From Rhizobacter sp964253025 (lineage in GTDB: Bacteria; Pseudomonadota; Gammaproteobacteria; Burkholderiales; Burkholderiaceae_C): a stretch of DNA of 64,000 nucleotides. The stretch's first letter is position 1. Each line of letters begins with the position of its first letter. Made by a program: the position numbers and the translations under genes. Below are positions 54,483-63,167 of the stretch, piece by piece. The stretch spans positions 3,596,001 to 3,660,000 of the forward strand of contig NZ_CAXUQC020000001.1 of the NCBI RefSeq assembly GCF_964253025.1, written 5' to 3'. The notes under the pieces were generated by a model. That model ran no database searches. It was not told where the DNA came from and saw only the letters and a program-made list of their open reading frames with translations.

Positions 54483-56747
54483 ATGCCACAACTCGATTCC
54501 GTTCAAGCGTTGGAAGCCCGCTCCGATTCCATCCAGGCGGCCCTGCGAGCACAGCTCGCAGTCGATGAGAACGTCCTTGCAACGCTGGTGGTTGACCTCG
54601 AAAGCAGCTCGTTGCACTTCGGTCAGGGCATGGTCGCGTTGACCGACCAACGGCTGCTGAGTTTGTCGCCGATCGGCGACACGTGGACCACCCATTCGCT
54701 GGCCCCTGACCTGTGGCTTCGATCACACGACCATGGCGGCGTGGGCACGCTCGAGCTGCTCTCACCGACAGCTCGACTGGCCATCTGGCGCTTCACGCTC
54801 GGGTCTCACGCGCAAGCGCTCAAGCTGCACCGTGCGTTCGACGAGCGCATCGCGAGCCTTCGTTCGGGCCGTGCGCCCGAGCCGGGCGAACCCGACGACG
54901 ACACCTCGTTTTCGTCCGACCCCGAGCCCGTGCCCTCGACCTGGGTCCTGCTTCGACTGTGGCGCTTCGCGAAGCCGTATCGCAAGCAACTGGCCGCGGG
55001 CTTTGCACTGACCCTGGCCTCGACCGCCGCCACGCTGGTGCCGCCTTACCTGGCCATCCCGCTGATGGACGACGTGCTGATTCCGTTCCAGAACGGCGCG
55101 CAGATCGACCCCTTCAAGGTGGGGCTCTACCTGGCCGGCCTGCTCGGCGCGGCCGTCGCCGCCTGGGGTCTCGGTTGGGCGCGAACCTACCTGCTGGCGT
55201 TGGTCTCGGAACGCATTGGCGCCGACCTGCGCACGACCACCTACGACCACCTGCTCAAGCTGTCGCTCGACTACTTCGGCGGCAAGCGCACGGGCGACCT
55301 GATCGCCCGCATCGGCTCGGAGACCGACCGGATCAACGTGTTCCTCTCGCTGCATGCACTGGACTTCGCGACCGACGTCCTGACGATCGCGATGACCGCC
55401 GTGATCCTGTTCTCCATCAACCCCTGGCTGGCCCTCGTCACGCTGCTGCCACTGCCCTTCATCGCCTGGATGATCCACAAGGTGCGCGACCGCCTGCGCA
55501 CCGGCTTCGAACGCATCGACCGGGTGTGGTCCGAGGTCACCAACGTGCTGGCCGACACCATTCCGGGCATCCGCGTGGTGAAGGCCTTCGCCCAGGAGCG
55601 CCGCGAAGCCGACCGCTTCCGCGCCGCCAACGCGCACAACCTCGAAGTCAACGACAGGCTGAACGCCACCTGGTCTCTCTTCTCGCCGAGCGTGTCGCTC
55701 CTTACCGAGATCGGGCTGCTGGTGGTGTGGGGCTTCGGCATCTGGCTTGTGGCGCACCAGAGCATCACCGTGGGTGTGTTGACGGCGTTCATCGCCTACA
55801 TCGGCCGCTTCTACACGCGCCTCGACTCGATGAGCCGCATCGTTTCCGTCACCCAGAAGGCCGCCTCGGGTGCCAAGCGCATCTTCGACATCCTCGACCA
55901 TGTGTCCAACGTGCCCGAGCCCGATGCGCCGGTGCCGCTCGAGCACGCGCGAGGCCGCATCGAAATGCGCAACATCGGCTTTCGCTACGGCAACCGCAGC
56001 GTGATCCGGGGACTCGACCTCGACATCCGCCCCGGCGAGATGATCGGCCTCGTGGGCCACAGCGGGTCCGGCAAGAGCACCCTCGTCAACCTCATCTGCC
56101 GCTTCTACGACGTGACGGACGGTGCCATCCATCTCGACGGCCACGACATCCGCCGCTACCGGGTGGCGGACTACCGCCGCAACATCGGCCTCGTGCTGCA
56201 GGAGCCCTTTCTCTTCTTCGGCACCATCGCCGAGAACATCGCCTACGGTCGCCCGGATGCAAGCCGCGAGGAGATCGTGGCCGCCGCTCGCGCCGCGCAT
56301 GCGCACGACTTCATCCTGCGCCTGCCTCAGGGCTACGACTCGCTCGTCGGCGAACGCGGGCAAGGCCTTTCCGGCGGCGAGCGGCAGCGCATCTCCATTG
56401 CACGTGCCCTGCTGATCGATCCACGCCTGCTCATCCTCGACGAGGCAACCTCCTCCGTCGACACCGAGACCGAGAAAGAGATCCAGAAGGCCCTGGACAA
56501 CCTGGTGCAGGGCCGCACCACCATTGCGATCGCACACCGGCTGTCGACCTTGCGCAAGGCCGATCGCCTCGTGGTCATGGACCGCGGCCAGGTGGTGGAG
56601 GTCGGACCTCACGACGAACTGATGGCGCGCCAGGGTGCCTACTGGCGCCTGTATGAAGCGCAGGTGCGCCGCGTGGACGACGATGGCGAGGAGCCCCCTG
56701 CCATCACGCCGCCTGCCCATGCGGCCCACCCTGCCGGCGACGCCTGA
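54483..56747 (+). CDS. Cyanophycin-associated ABC transporter (fused membrane and ATPase domains)
   Basis: This 754-residue exporter-type ABC half-transporter has an N-terminal domain of about 150 residues without membrane segments (beta-rich, GMVALTDQRLLSLSPIGDTW; PH-like in appearance), an acidic linker, a six-helix membrane domain (about 165-460) and an ATPase domain with Walker A GLVGHSGSGKSTLVNL near 521-536, signature LSGGERQRISIARALL near 628-643, LLILDEATSSVDTETE and IAHRLST. ABC proteins with this N-terminus next to cphA are a recognised association in proteobacteria, but the transported substrate is unknown. It is divergent from the two synthetases across 184 bases. The start at 54483 fits the start of the conserved N-domain. 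Confidence 0.92.
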   Translation: MPQLDSVQALEARSDSIQAALRAQLAVDENVLATLVVDLESSSLHFGQGMVALTDQRLLSLSPIGDTWTTHSLAPDLWLRSHDHGGVGTLELLSPTARLAIWRFTLGSHAQALKLHRAFDERIASLRSGRAPEPGEPDDDTSFSSDPEPVPSTWVLLRLWRFAKPYRKQLAAGFALTLASTAATLVPPYLAIPLMDDVLIPFQNGAQIDPFKVGLYLAGLLGAAVAAWGLGWARTYLLALVSERIGADLRTTTYDHLLKLSLDYFGGKRTGDLIARIGSETDRINVFLSLHALDFATDVLTIAMTAVILFSINPWLALVTLLPLPFIAWMIHKVRDRLRTGFERIDRVWSEVTNVLADTIPGIRVVKAFAQERREADRFRAANAHNLEVNDRLNATWSLFSPSVSLLTEIGLLVVWGFGIWLVAHQSITVGVLTAFIAYIGRFYTRLDSMSRIVSVTQKAASGAKRIFDILDHVSNVPEPDAPVPLEHARGRIEMRNIGFRYGNRSVIRGLDLDIRPGEMIGLVGHSGSGKSTLVNLICRFYDVTDGAIHLDGHDIRRYRVADYRRNIGLVLQEPFLFFGTIAENIAYGRPDASREEIVAAARAAHAHDFILRLPQGYDSLVGERGQGLSGGERQRISIARALLIDPRLLILDEATSSVDTETEKEIQKALDNLVQGRTTIAIAHRLSTLRKADRLVVMDRGQVVEVGPHDELMARQGAYWRLYEAQVRRVDDDGEEPPAITPPAHAAHPAGDA

Positions 56748-56768
56748 ACCTTGCACGCAGTCCGAGCC

Positions 56769-57251
56769 ATGAACGAATCCATCACGCCCCTGCCCTTCCG
56801 ACTCGAGCGCAACGCGCACGGGCACCTCGTGCACATCGCCGCCGACGGCACGCGCTCGGAGGACTGCGTGCCGGTGCGCGCCTTTCCCATCGCGGCACCG
56901 GACGAGGGTGTCTCCATCGTGGGCACCGACGGCCACGAGCTCGCCTGGATCGATCGCCTGAGCCAGGCCGATCCCGCGTTGCGCAGGCTGGTCGAGGAAG
57001 ACCTCGCCCAACGCGAATTCGTGCCGGTGATCCAGCGCATCCGCAGCGTGTCGACCTTCGCCACGCCCAGCGCCTGGGACGTGGAAACGGATCGCGGCGA
57101 TACCCGCCTCGTGCTGGAGGTCGAGGAGAACATCCGTCGCCTGCGCGACGGCGCGCTGATGATTGCCGACGCGCGCGGTGTCCAGTTCCTCATCCGGGAC
57201 CGGATGGCCCTCGACAAGACGTCCCGCCGCCTGCTCGATCGGTTCCTGTAG
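56769..57251 (+). CDS. DUF1854 family protein, cyanophycin-associated
   Basis: This 160-residue soluble protein contains the DUF1854 region: VPVRAFPIAAPDEGVSIVGT near residues 38-57, DGHELAWIDRLSQADP and EFVPVIQRIRSVSTFATPSA near 88-107, and VQFLIRDRMALDKTSRRLLD at the end. No catalytic motif is evident. It starts 21 bases after the ABC transporter stop and is surely cotranscribed. DUF1854 proteins accompany the same ABC transporter in other cyanophycin loci, so it may be an accessory or regulatory subunit; the role is unknown. A TTG at 56751 in frame is an alternative start. Confidence 0.88.
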   Translation: MNESITPLPFRLERNAHGHLVHIAADGTRSEDCVPVRAFPIAAPDEGVSIVGTDGHELAWIDRLSQADPALRRLVEEDLAQREFVPVIQRIRSVSTFATPSAWDVETDRGDTRLVLEVEENIRRLRDGALMIADARGVQFLIRDRMALDKTSRRLLDRFL

Positions 57252-57329
57252 GGCGCGCCTCGCAGGCCTGCGCCTTGGCGGCGCGGGACCTCGCCGACCG
57301 TCGACACCGCCGCCCGGGGCAGCGCCGCC

Positions 57330-58436
57330 TCAGCCGACCTCGGGCGCCACGCGCACCAGCCACCCGCCTGGCAGGCGCTCCGCCGCCACGGTGACCGGCA
57401 GGAACCGGGGAATCATCTCCAGGCTCGCCTGCGCATGCGGGCTGAGCGCCGTGCACGTGAAGCGGGCGGCCTGGCCACTGCGCTGCACGGCGAGGGCCAG
57501 GGGCAGGAGCCACTGCACCGCCAGGTGAGGCCCGAGGGCGGCAGGGCTGGCCAGGTGCTCGCGCACCTCGCGCGCCACACGGCGCGCCACCGTCTCCGCG
57601 CTGACGCCCTTTTCGCCGCAGGCGCTGATGACTTCAACCACGTTCGCATGCTCCACGGTGGCGAGCAGCGCGTTGCCCGGCCCCTCGTTCTGCCGCATCA
57701 GGGGTTGGCGAAGTTGGTCGCCGCGCCAGTCGAGGAGTCGCCCGACCATGTCGAGCTCACGCACGGCGACATGGCGTGGCACCGCGGCGGCCAGGCACTC
57801 GGCGTACGCCGCGCCGGCCGCGCCGCGCTCCAGCAGGTCGAAGGGCTGGAGCGCGCCTCCCTCCGGTGGCGACACCTGCGCCTCGAAGCCACCGCCGCCG
57901 GTGGCCTGGAAGCCATGGCGGCGCAGCCGGAGTTCGATCCCGGCCCCCAGGCGGCGCGCCAGCGGGGCGCAGGCGCGCGACACGAACTGGAACGGAGGCG
58001 CCTCGGGCGTGTGGGTGCCGCCCCGCAGGGCCACCTGGCTCGGGCCGCCGGCAGTCATCAACGCGGGCCAGACGGTCAGGAACAGCAGGGTGCAGCTGCC
58101 GCCTCCACCGACCCCGAAGGTGTAGTCGCCAGCCTGCACCGGGCCGGGCTCGAAACCGAACTCGGTGGCGCCGGGCTCGACGCCGCTGACGCGGGCCTGC
58201 GTGATGGCTTGGGCGGCCAGCACGCACGCGAGATGCGAACGCTGCAGACCCGGGCGCTCGGCCGCGGCGCGAACGTGCCGCATCCGGAAGGGCCGGCCCG
58301 TGGCACAGGACAAGGCGAGGGCGGTGCGAAGCCCATGCGCCCCGGTGTGCAGGGGCGCGTCGAATTCCAGGAGGGTGGGCCGCAACGGCGTGCCGCCCGA
58401 CGCGGCACCTGGCAGGGCGCGGACGGGCTCGTCCAT
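57330..58436 (-). CDS. rtcA: RNA 3'-terminal phosphate cyclase-like protein (RtcA)
   Basis: This 368-residue protein belongs to the RtcA family, which converts RNA 3'-phosphate to a 2',3'-cyclic phosphate with ATP through a His-AMP intermediate. Seen are LRTALALSCATGRPFRMRHV near residues 36-55, GLQRSHLACVLAAQAI near 66-81, ACGEKGVSAETVARRV near 273 and FTCTALSPH-AQASLEMI-PRFLPV near 325-347, whose His aligns with the adenylated His of the E. coli enzyme. The glycine loop near residue 30 (GSxGEGGGQ in the family) reads APLHTGAHG, which is unusual. The start at 58436 has GGAG 7 bases before it. No rtcB or rtcR gene lies nearby; it is convergent with the cyanophycin DUF1854 gene. Confidence 0.83.
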   Translation of the reverse strand: MDEPVRALPGAASGGTPLRPTLLEFDAPLHTGAHGLRTALALSCATGRPFRMRHVRAAAERPGLQRSHLACVLAAQAITQARVSGVEPGATEFGFEPGPVQAGDYTFGVGGGGSCTLLFLTVWPALMTAGGPSQVALRGGTHTPEAPPFQFVSRACAPLARRLGAGIELRLRRHGFQATGGGGFEAQVSPPEGGALQPFDLLERGAAGAAYAECLAAAVPRHVAVRELDMVGRLLDWRGDQLRQPLMRQNEGPGNALLATVEHANVVEVISACGEKGVSAETVARRVAREVREHLASPAALGPHLAVQWLLPLALAVQRSGQAARFTCTALSPHAQASLEMIPRFLPVTVAAERLPGGWLVRVAPEVG

Positions 58437-58597
58437 CAAAAGGCTCCACATCAGTGACGGAGCGGAGGTTACCCGAGATGCAGGATTCGCGTACGGCGCG
58501 CCTCGGGCGTCCGACAGCGCCGCATGGAACCGATCCCGGCTCGGCCGCCGGTCGGCCCGTCGCACGCGGAACCCTTGATGCCCCCTGCCCTCCGGCG

Positions 58598-59383
58598 TCA
58601 GGCGCGCGGGGGGACCACGGGCAGCGAGCTCGACAGCCCGCCGTCGACGGCGAGCGCCTGGCCGTTCACATACGCGGCCTCGTCGGAGGCGAGAAAGAGC
58701 GCAGCCTGGGCGATCTCTTGCGGCAACCCGCTGCGACGCAGGGGGTTGAGCTGCCCGATCTTCTGCTCCACGCCGCGTTCGCGCGCGCGGTCGAAGATGC
58801 TCTGCGTCATGCCCGTCTCGACCAGGCCCGGACAGACGGCATTCACCCGCACGCCGGTCCCCGCGAACTGGTTGGCGCTGGTCTGCACGAGGCTGATCAC
58901 GCCCGCCTTGCTGGCGCTGTAGGGTGCGCCGCCCGCGCCGGATCGGATGCCGGCGACGGACGCCGTGCAGACGATGGCGCCACGCCCGGCCGGCACCATC
59001 ACGCGCGCCGCATGCTTGATGGCCAGGAACACGCCAATGAGGTTGACGTTGAGCACGCGCAGCCAGTCGTCCGGCGTGAGGTCATCGAAGGCGATGCCAC
59101 CGCCGCTGATGCCGGCATTGGCATAGACCGCATCGAGTCCGCCGTGCAGGCGCACGGCCTCGCCGATGAAGCCCTGCACTGCCTCTTCGCTCGACACATC
59201 GGCCACGCGTGCGACGGCCGTGCCGCCCTCGGATCGCACGGCACTGGCCGTGGCGAGCACGTCATCAGCCCGGTCGACGAGCAACAGGCGCGCGCCATGG
59301 GCGGCGAAGAGGTGGGCGGCGGCCCGGCCGATGCCGCTCGCCGCACCGGTGATGACAACGGACTTGCCTTGCAGGCGCTTCAT
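58598..59383 (-). CDS. Short-chain dehydrogenase/reductase
   Basis: This 261-residue classical SDR has TGAASGIGRAAAHLFAAHGA near residues 12-31, YANAGISGGG near 90, Ser in TASVAGIRSGAGGAPYSASK and the catalytic YSASKAGVISLVQTSA near 155-170, and ends YVNGQALAVDGGLSSSLPVV. The start at 59383 (MKRLQGKSVVITG) has AAGGAG 6 bases before it. It is apparently monocistronic, with 60 bases to the helicase upstream. The substrate is unknown. Confidence 0.92.
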   Translation of the reverse strand: MKRLQGKSVVITGAASGIGRAAAHLFAAHGARLLLVDRADDVLATASAVRSEGGTAVARVADVSSEEAVQGFIGEAVRLHGGLDAVYANAGISGGGIAFDDLTPDDWLRVLNVNLIGVFLAIKHAARVMVPAGRGAIVCTASVAGIRSGAGGAPYSASKAGVISLVQTSANQFAGTGVRVNAVCPGLVETGMTQSIFDRARERGVEQKIGQLNPLRRSGLPQEIAQAALFLASDEAAYVNGQALAVDGGLSSSLPVVPPRA

Positions 59384-59443
59384 GGAGTCTCCTTCGAATG
59401 ATGACGCGTGCGAAATGCACGGTCGTTCATTCTGCATCGACCG

Positions 59444-62176
59444 TCAGGACAGAGGGGCGAGGAACGCATCCAGGTCAGCGGCCGAGAACTTCATGCCGAG
59501 CCCGCCGTCCTCACCGAGAACGCCCTCGGCCAGCGCGCCCTTGCGCGCCTGCAACTCGAGGATGCGCTCCTCGATGCTGCCCGCCACGATGATCTTGTGG
59601 ACGAACACCGGGCGCTGCTGCCCGATGCGGTGCGCGCGGTCGGTGGCCTGGCGCTCGACGGCCGGGTTCCACCAGGGGTCCACGTGAATGACCGTGTCGG
59701 CCGCCGTGAGGTTGAGCCCGACGCCGCCCGCCTTGAGGCTCAGCAGCATCACGGGCACGGAGCCGGACTGGAACGCGCGCACGGTGGCGCCGCGCTCGCC
59801 CGCAGGCGTCTCGCCCGTGAGGCTCAGAAAGGAAATGCCGAGCGCCTCGAGGTCGCCGCGCAGCAGCGCCAGCATGGCGGTGAACTGCGAGAAGACGAGC
59901 ACTCGCCGTCCTTCAGCGACGAGCGACGGCAGCAGCTCACGCAAGCGCTCGCGCTTGGCACTCTCGATACCCGCGGGAACCTTGCGGCCGGCCAGCAGGT
60001 GCGGGTCGTCGCACACCTGCCGCAGCTTGAGCAGCGCATCGAGGATCGTGATCAGGCCGCCCCCGAAACCATGGCGCTGCAGCACGCGTCGAACCAGTTC
60101 ATCGGCGGCCACGCGCACGCTTTCGTACAAGGCGCGCTGGCGCCCCTGCAGCTCGACCCGTTCGATGACCTCCGTCTTGGGCGGCAGCTCCGTCGCCACG
60201 TCGTCCTTGCGGCGCCGCAGGATGAAGGGCCGGACCCGGCGTCGCAGCAACTCCGCTCGCAGGGTCTCACCGTTCTCCTCGATCGGCTTGCGCCAGCGTC
60301 GCGTGAAGCTGCGCAGGTCGCCCAGAAAGCCCGGCATCAGGAAGTCGAACTGCGCCCAGAGCTCGCCGAGATGGTTCTCGAGCGGGGTTCCGGTCAGACA
60401 CAGTCGGTGCGCCGCCTGCAGCCGGCGCAGTGCGCCGGCGGCTCGGCCCGTGGGGTTCTTGACCGTCTGGGCCTCATCGAGAATGAGGAGGTGGAAGCGA
60501 CGGGCGGCCAGCGTATCGATGTCCCGCCAGACGAGCGGATAGGTCGTGAGCACGACGTCGTGCGCGGCGATGCCATGCATGCGCTCACCACGGTCTGCAC
60601 CGTGCAAGGTGAGAAGGCGCAGACCCGGCGCCATGCGGGCCGCTTCGGCCTGCCAGTTGAAGACCAGGGAGGTAGGCACCACGATCAGCACCGGCGAGCC
60701 GTCCAGCCGGCCCGCCTGCTTTTCCAGCAGCACATGGGCCAGCGCCTGCGCCGTCTTGCCGAGACCCATGTCGTCCGCCAGGATGCCGGCCAGGTCATGC
60801 GCGCGCAAGTACTGCAACCACGCGACGCCGCGGCGCTGGTAAGGGCGCAAGGTGACGCCGAGGCCCGGCGGGTCTTCGACGGCAAGGGCCTCCGGCATCT
60901 TCGCCTCCCGCAGGCGCTGCGCCAAGCTGCGCAAGCCTGCATCGCCCTGCAGCTGCCAGGCGCCATGCACGCCGGCCCGGCTGGCCTGCGTGTCGAGCAG
61001 GCTGGCGCGCAGGTCATCGAGCCGGTGCAGGTCCCAGGCGGACAGGCGCAGCGGCCCTTGCGCGGGTTCCGGACCGGAGAGCAGGTCGACCATCGTGCCG
61101 ACGATCGCCTTGAGCGGCGCCGCGGGCGCTTCGACCCGGCGCCCGCCCGGCGCACGCAAGGTGATGATGGCGCGGTCATCGATGAGCGCGATCTGGCGCG
61201 CATCGAGCCATCGCGCGTCGCGCCGCAGCAGGTCCCACAACAGGGGCGCCAGGTCCCAGCGCTCCCCTTCGATTTCCACACCCAGGCTGAGCAGGAAGGA
61301 GCCCTCCTGCTTCGGCTGACGCAGCGGCCCGATGCGCGGCAAGGCCTCGCCGGAGAACGCGAGGGGTTCCCGAGCGAGCGGCTCGCCTGTGGCCGCATCG
61401 AGCACCAGGCGCCAGGCGGTCACCGGGACGCTTTCGTGCGCAAAACCGGGACGCACCATGACGCGCCAGCCGGCCAGCCGAAGGCCGGGCAGGTCGTCGG
61501 CCCACAGGTCGGCAAAGCGATTCTCCTGCTCGAGGGTCCAGACGGATGTTCCGGGGCCGATCCATGGCCGATCACGCCACTGCAGGGAGGAGGCCTCGAA
61601 GGGAATGAGCCCCAGGTCCCAGACCCTGTCCATCGCGTCCGCCTCGGCGCGAATGTCACGCGTCACCGGAACCTCACGGCCTTCGGGCGTGCGTGCGAGC
61701 AAGGGCGCGGCAGCGCGGCTGTTGAGAACGGACGTGGGCGCCGGCACCTCGGCGCACGCGCCATCGGCACGGCGGTAGGTCCAGTCGACGAAGGCCACGG
61801 TCACGGCCGGGCCGCGCGGACCGATGCGCCCGGTCGGCTTCATGCCGAGCAGGCCTTCGCCTCGGCCGAGCGTGTGCAGCGTGAGTCGGGGCTGGAAGTA
61901 AAAAGAGGCCGTGGCAAAGGCAACGCGGTGCGGCCTATCGGCTTGCACCCCGGCCGCCTCTGGTGCGGGCGGTTCCGGGTGACGCATCAGCGCCATGACC
62001 CGGGCCGAGTCTTCGGGCGTCAGTTCGGGCAGCGCGCGCAGCGTTGCGGCGTCGGCGCGAGCGCGCAGCGCGTCGACCCACGCCAGCACGGCGCGCTCAC
62101 GCGCGGCGTCGGCGGGCGGCGAATCGCCGGACTCGGGGGGCGTATCGTTGCCTGGATCGGGGAGCGGCAAAGGCAT
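59444..62176 (-). CDS. SNF2-family DEAD/DEAH-like helicase
   Basis: This 910-residue protein has an N-terminal region of about 430 residues of unknown fold (no SWIM zinc finger visible) followed by the SNF2 ATPase core: motif I ILADDMGLGKTAQALAHV near 468, motif II LLILDEAQTVKNPTG near 567, CLTGTPLENHLGELWAQFDF near 590 and the helicase C-terminal half with VLVFSQFTAMLALLRGD near 760 and motif VI ATDRAHRIGQQRPVFVHKII near 860. It is a dsDNA translocase, in bacteria often linked to transcription recycling (RapA) or of unknown role. The start at 62176 (MPLPLPDPGNDTPPE) is preferred to an ATG at 62212. Confidence 0.93.
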   Translation of the reverse strand: MPLPLPDPGNDTPPESGDSPPADAARERAVLAWVDALRARADAATLRALPELTPEDSARVMALMRHPEPPAPEAAGVQADRPHRVAFATASFYFQPRLTLHTLGRGEGLLGMKPTGRIGPRGPAVTVAFVDWTYRRADGACAEVPAPTSVLNSRAAAPLLARTPEGREVPVTRDIRAEADAMDRVWDLGLIPFEASSLQWRDRPWIGPGTSVWTLEQENRFADLWADDLPGLRLAGWRVMVRPGFAHESVPVTAWRLVLDAATGEPLAREPLAFSGEALPRIGPLRQPKQEGSFLLSLGVEIEGERWDLAPLLWDLLRRDARWLDARQIALIDDRAIITLRAPGGRRVEAPAAPLKAIVGTMVDLLSGPEPAQGPLRLSAWDLHRLDDLRASLLDTQASRAGVHGAWQLQGDAGLRSLAQRLREAKMPEALAVEDPPGLGVTLRPYQRRGVAWLQYLRAHDLAGILADDMGLGKTAQALAHVLLEKQAGRLDGSPVLIVVPTSLVFNWQAEAARMAPGLRLLTLHGADRGERMHGIAAHDVVLTTYPLVWRDIDTLAARRFHLLILDEAQTVKNPTGRAAGALRRLQAAHRLCLTGTPLENHLGELWAQFDFLMPGFLGDLRSFTRRWRKPIEENGETLRAELLRRRVRPFILRRRKDDVATELPPKTEVIERVELQGRQRALYESVRVAADELVRRVLQRHGFGGGLITILDALLKLRQVCDDPHLLAGRKVPAGIESAKRERLRELLPSLVAEGRRVLVFSQFTAMLALLRGDLEALGISFLSLTGETPAGERGATVRAFQSGSVPVMLLSLKAGGVGLNLTAADTVIHVDPWWNPAVERQATDRAHRIGQQRPVFVHKIIVAGSIEERILELQARKGALAEGVLGEDGGLGMKFSAADLDAFLAPLS

Positions 62177-62251
62177 GTCGACGGACGAGAGGTTGCGGCG
62201 ATTGCACCACACCGCGTGGCGCCGAATCGCCGCAACCGGTCCGTGACGGGC

Positions 62252-62485
62252 TCAGCGCTGAGGCAGGTCCTCGTCTGCCCCGACCTGCAGGACCGACGGC
62301 TCGCCATGCCGGCACTCGATCGGATTGTTGCCGTGCTGGCCGTCCTCCGACTTGAGGTGCCGGTACTCGGCGGCAAGCGCATCGAGCGTGCGGTCGATGG
62401 CAGGCATGTCGCGGACCTCGGCCGACTGCAGACGCAGAAGCTCCTCGCGGAGCAGGTGATAGCGATCAGAAAGCGTGTGCAGCAT
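62252..62485 (-). CDS. Small conserved-looking protein of unknown function, 77 aa
   Basis: This 77-residue protein is not recognised. The first 45 residues (LSDRYHLLREELLRLQSAEV, IDRTLDALAAEYRHLK) look like an amphipathic helical hairpin with regular Leu spacing; the last 30 are polar and contain one Cys. It begins 12 bases after the stop of the glycine-zipper gene on the same strand, and its codon use fits a real gene, which supports a two-gene operon. It could be a small regulatory or stress-related protein, but nothing specific can be claimed. Confidence 0.6.
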   Translation of the reverse strand: MLHTLSDRYHLLREELLRLQSAEVRDMPAIDRTLDALAAEYRHLKSEDGQHGNNPIECRHGEPSVLQVGADEDLPQR

Positions 62486-62497
62486 CGGTACCTCGCA

Positions 62498-63022
62498 TCA
62501 CTTGCCGTCGCGGTCCGAGTCACCCGGCATGGCGCGCTCGGTGGTGTCGCTCAGACGGGACCACGCGTCACGCGTGGCATGGCGGGCGCGGTCCCAGCCG
62601 AGGCGCGAGGTGCCGCGAGCGGTGCCCCAGTCATGCGACAGTTCCGGCTCCACGTCGTCGAAGGAACGGCCCGGTGCCGAGCGGTACCGATCCACGCCAT
62701 AGCGATAGGCCGGACCGTAGTCGTCGTAGGTGGAGCCCTGCTCCACGTAATCGCGGGCGCTGTAATTGCTGCGCCAGAACTCGTCTTCGGCCGTGGGGTC
62801 GATCATCTCGGCCACGCCCTTGCCGGCGAGGCCACCCGCCACTGCGCCGACGATCGCGCCGATCGTGGTGCCGATGGGGCCGGCCACCGTGCCGACCGCC
62901 GCGCCAGCGGCCATGCCGCCAGCCGCTGCGCCGAGGCCGGTGCCGACGGGGTGCGCACCCGGCTCGTGGGTGATCGGGTCGAGGTTCGCGTCACGTTCGG
63001 GATGGTGCTTGTCGAATGCCAT
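62498..63022 (-). CDS. Glycine-zipper domain protein, 174 aa
   Basis: This 174-residue protein has a hydrophilic N-terminus (MAFDKHHPERDANLDPITHE), then a glycine-zipper membrane-like stretch (GTGLGAAAGGMAAGAAVGTV followed by AGPIGTTIGAIVGAVAGGLA, about residues 27-68) and an acidic/aromatic C-terminus rich in Tyr, Asp and Arg (EFWRSNYSARDYVEQGSTYD; YGPAYRYGVDRYRSAPG). There is no signal peptide. Similar proteins are widespread in Burkholderiales without known function and may associate with membranes under stress. AGGAGAT precedes the start. Confidence 0.85.
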   Translation of the reverse strand: MAFDKHHPERDANLDPITHEPGAHPVGTGLGAAAGGMAAGAAVGTVAGPIGTTIGAIVGAVAGGLAGKGVAEMIDPTAEDEFWRSNYSARDYVEQGSTYDDYGPAYRYGVDRYRSAPGRSFDDVEPELSHDWGTARGTSRLGWDRARHATRDAWSRLSDTTERAMPGDSDRDGK

Positions 63023-63167
63023 GTGGATCTCCTGTGAAGTCCGGAAGCCTCATTGCACCGCTGATCGCTCGGCGAGCCCATCGGACCCGCGCGCCCCTGT
63101 GCGTAGGGATGGGACTACGCGTCGCTTGCGTTTGCCACAATGTCGCCAACACCCGGTGGAGAAGCGC

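Noticed and set aside
54762..57011. A 749-residue minus-strand frame opposite the ABC transporter
   Set aside because: It is a shadow of the plus-strand ABC protein, which has complete Walker and signature motifs.
59408..63037. A 1209-residue plus-strand open frame opposite the SNF2 helicase and small proteins
   Set aside because: It is the antisense shadow of the helicase gene and crosses several gene boundaries; composition is unlike neighbouring proteins.
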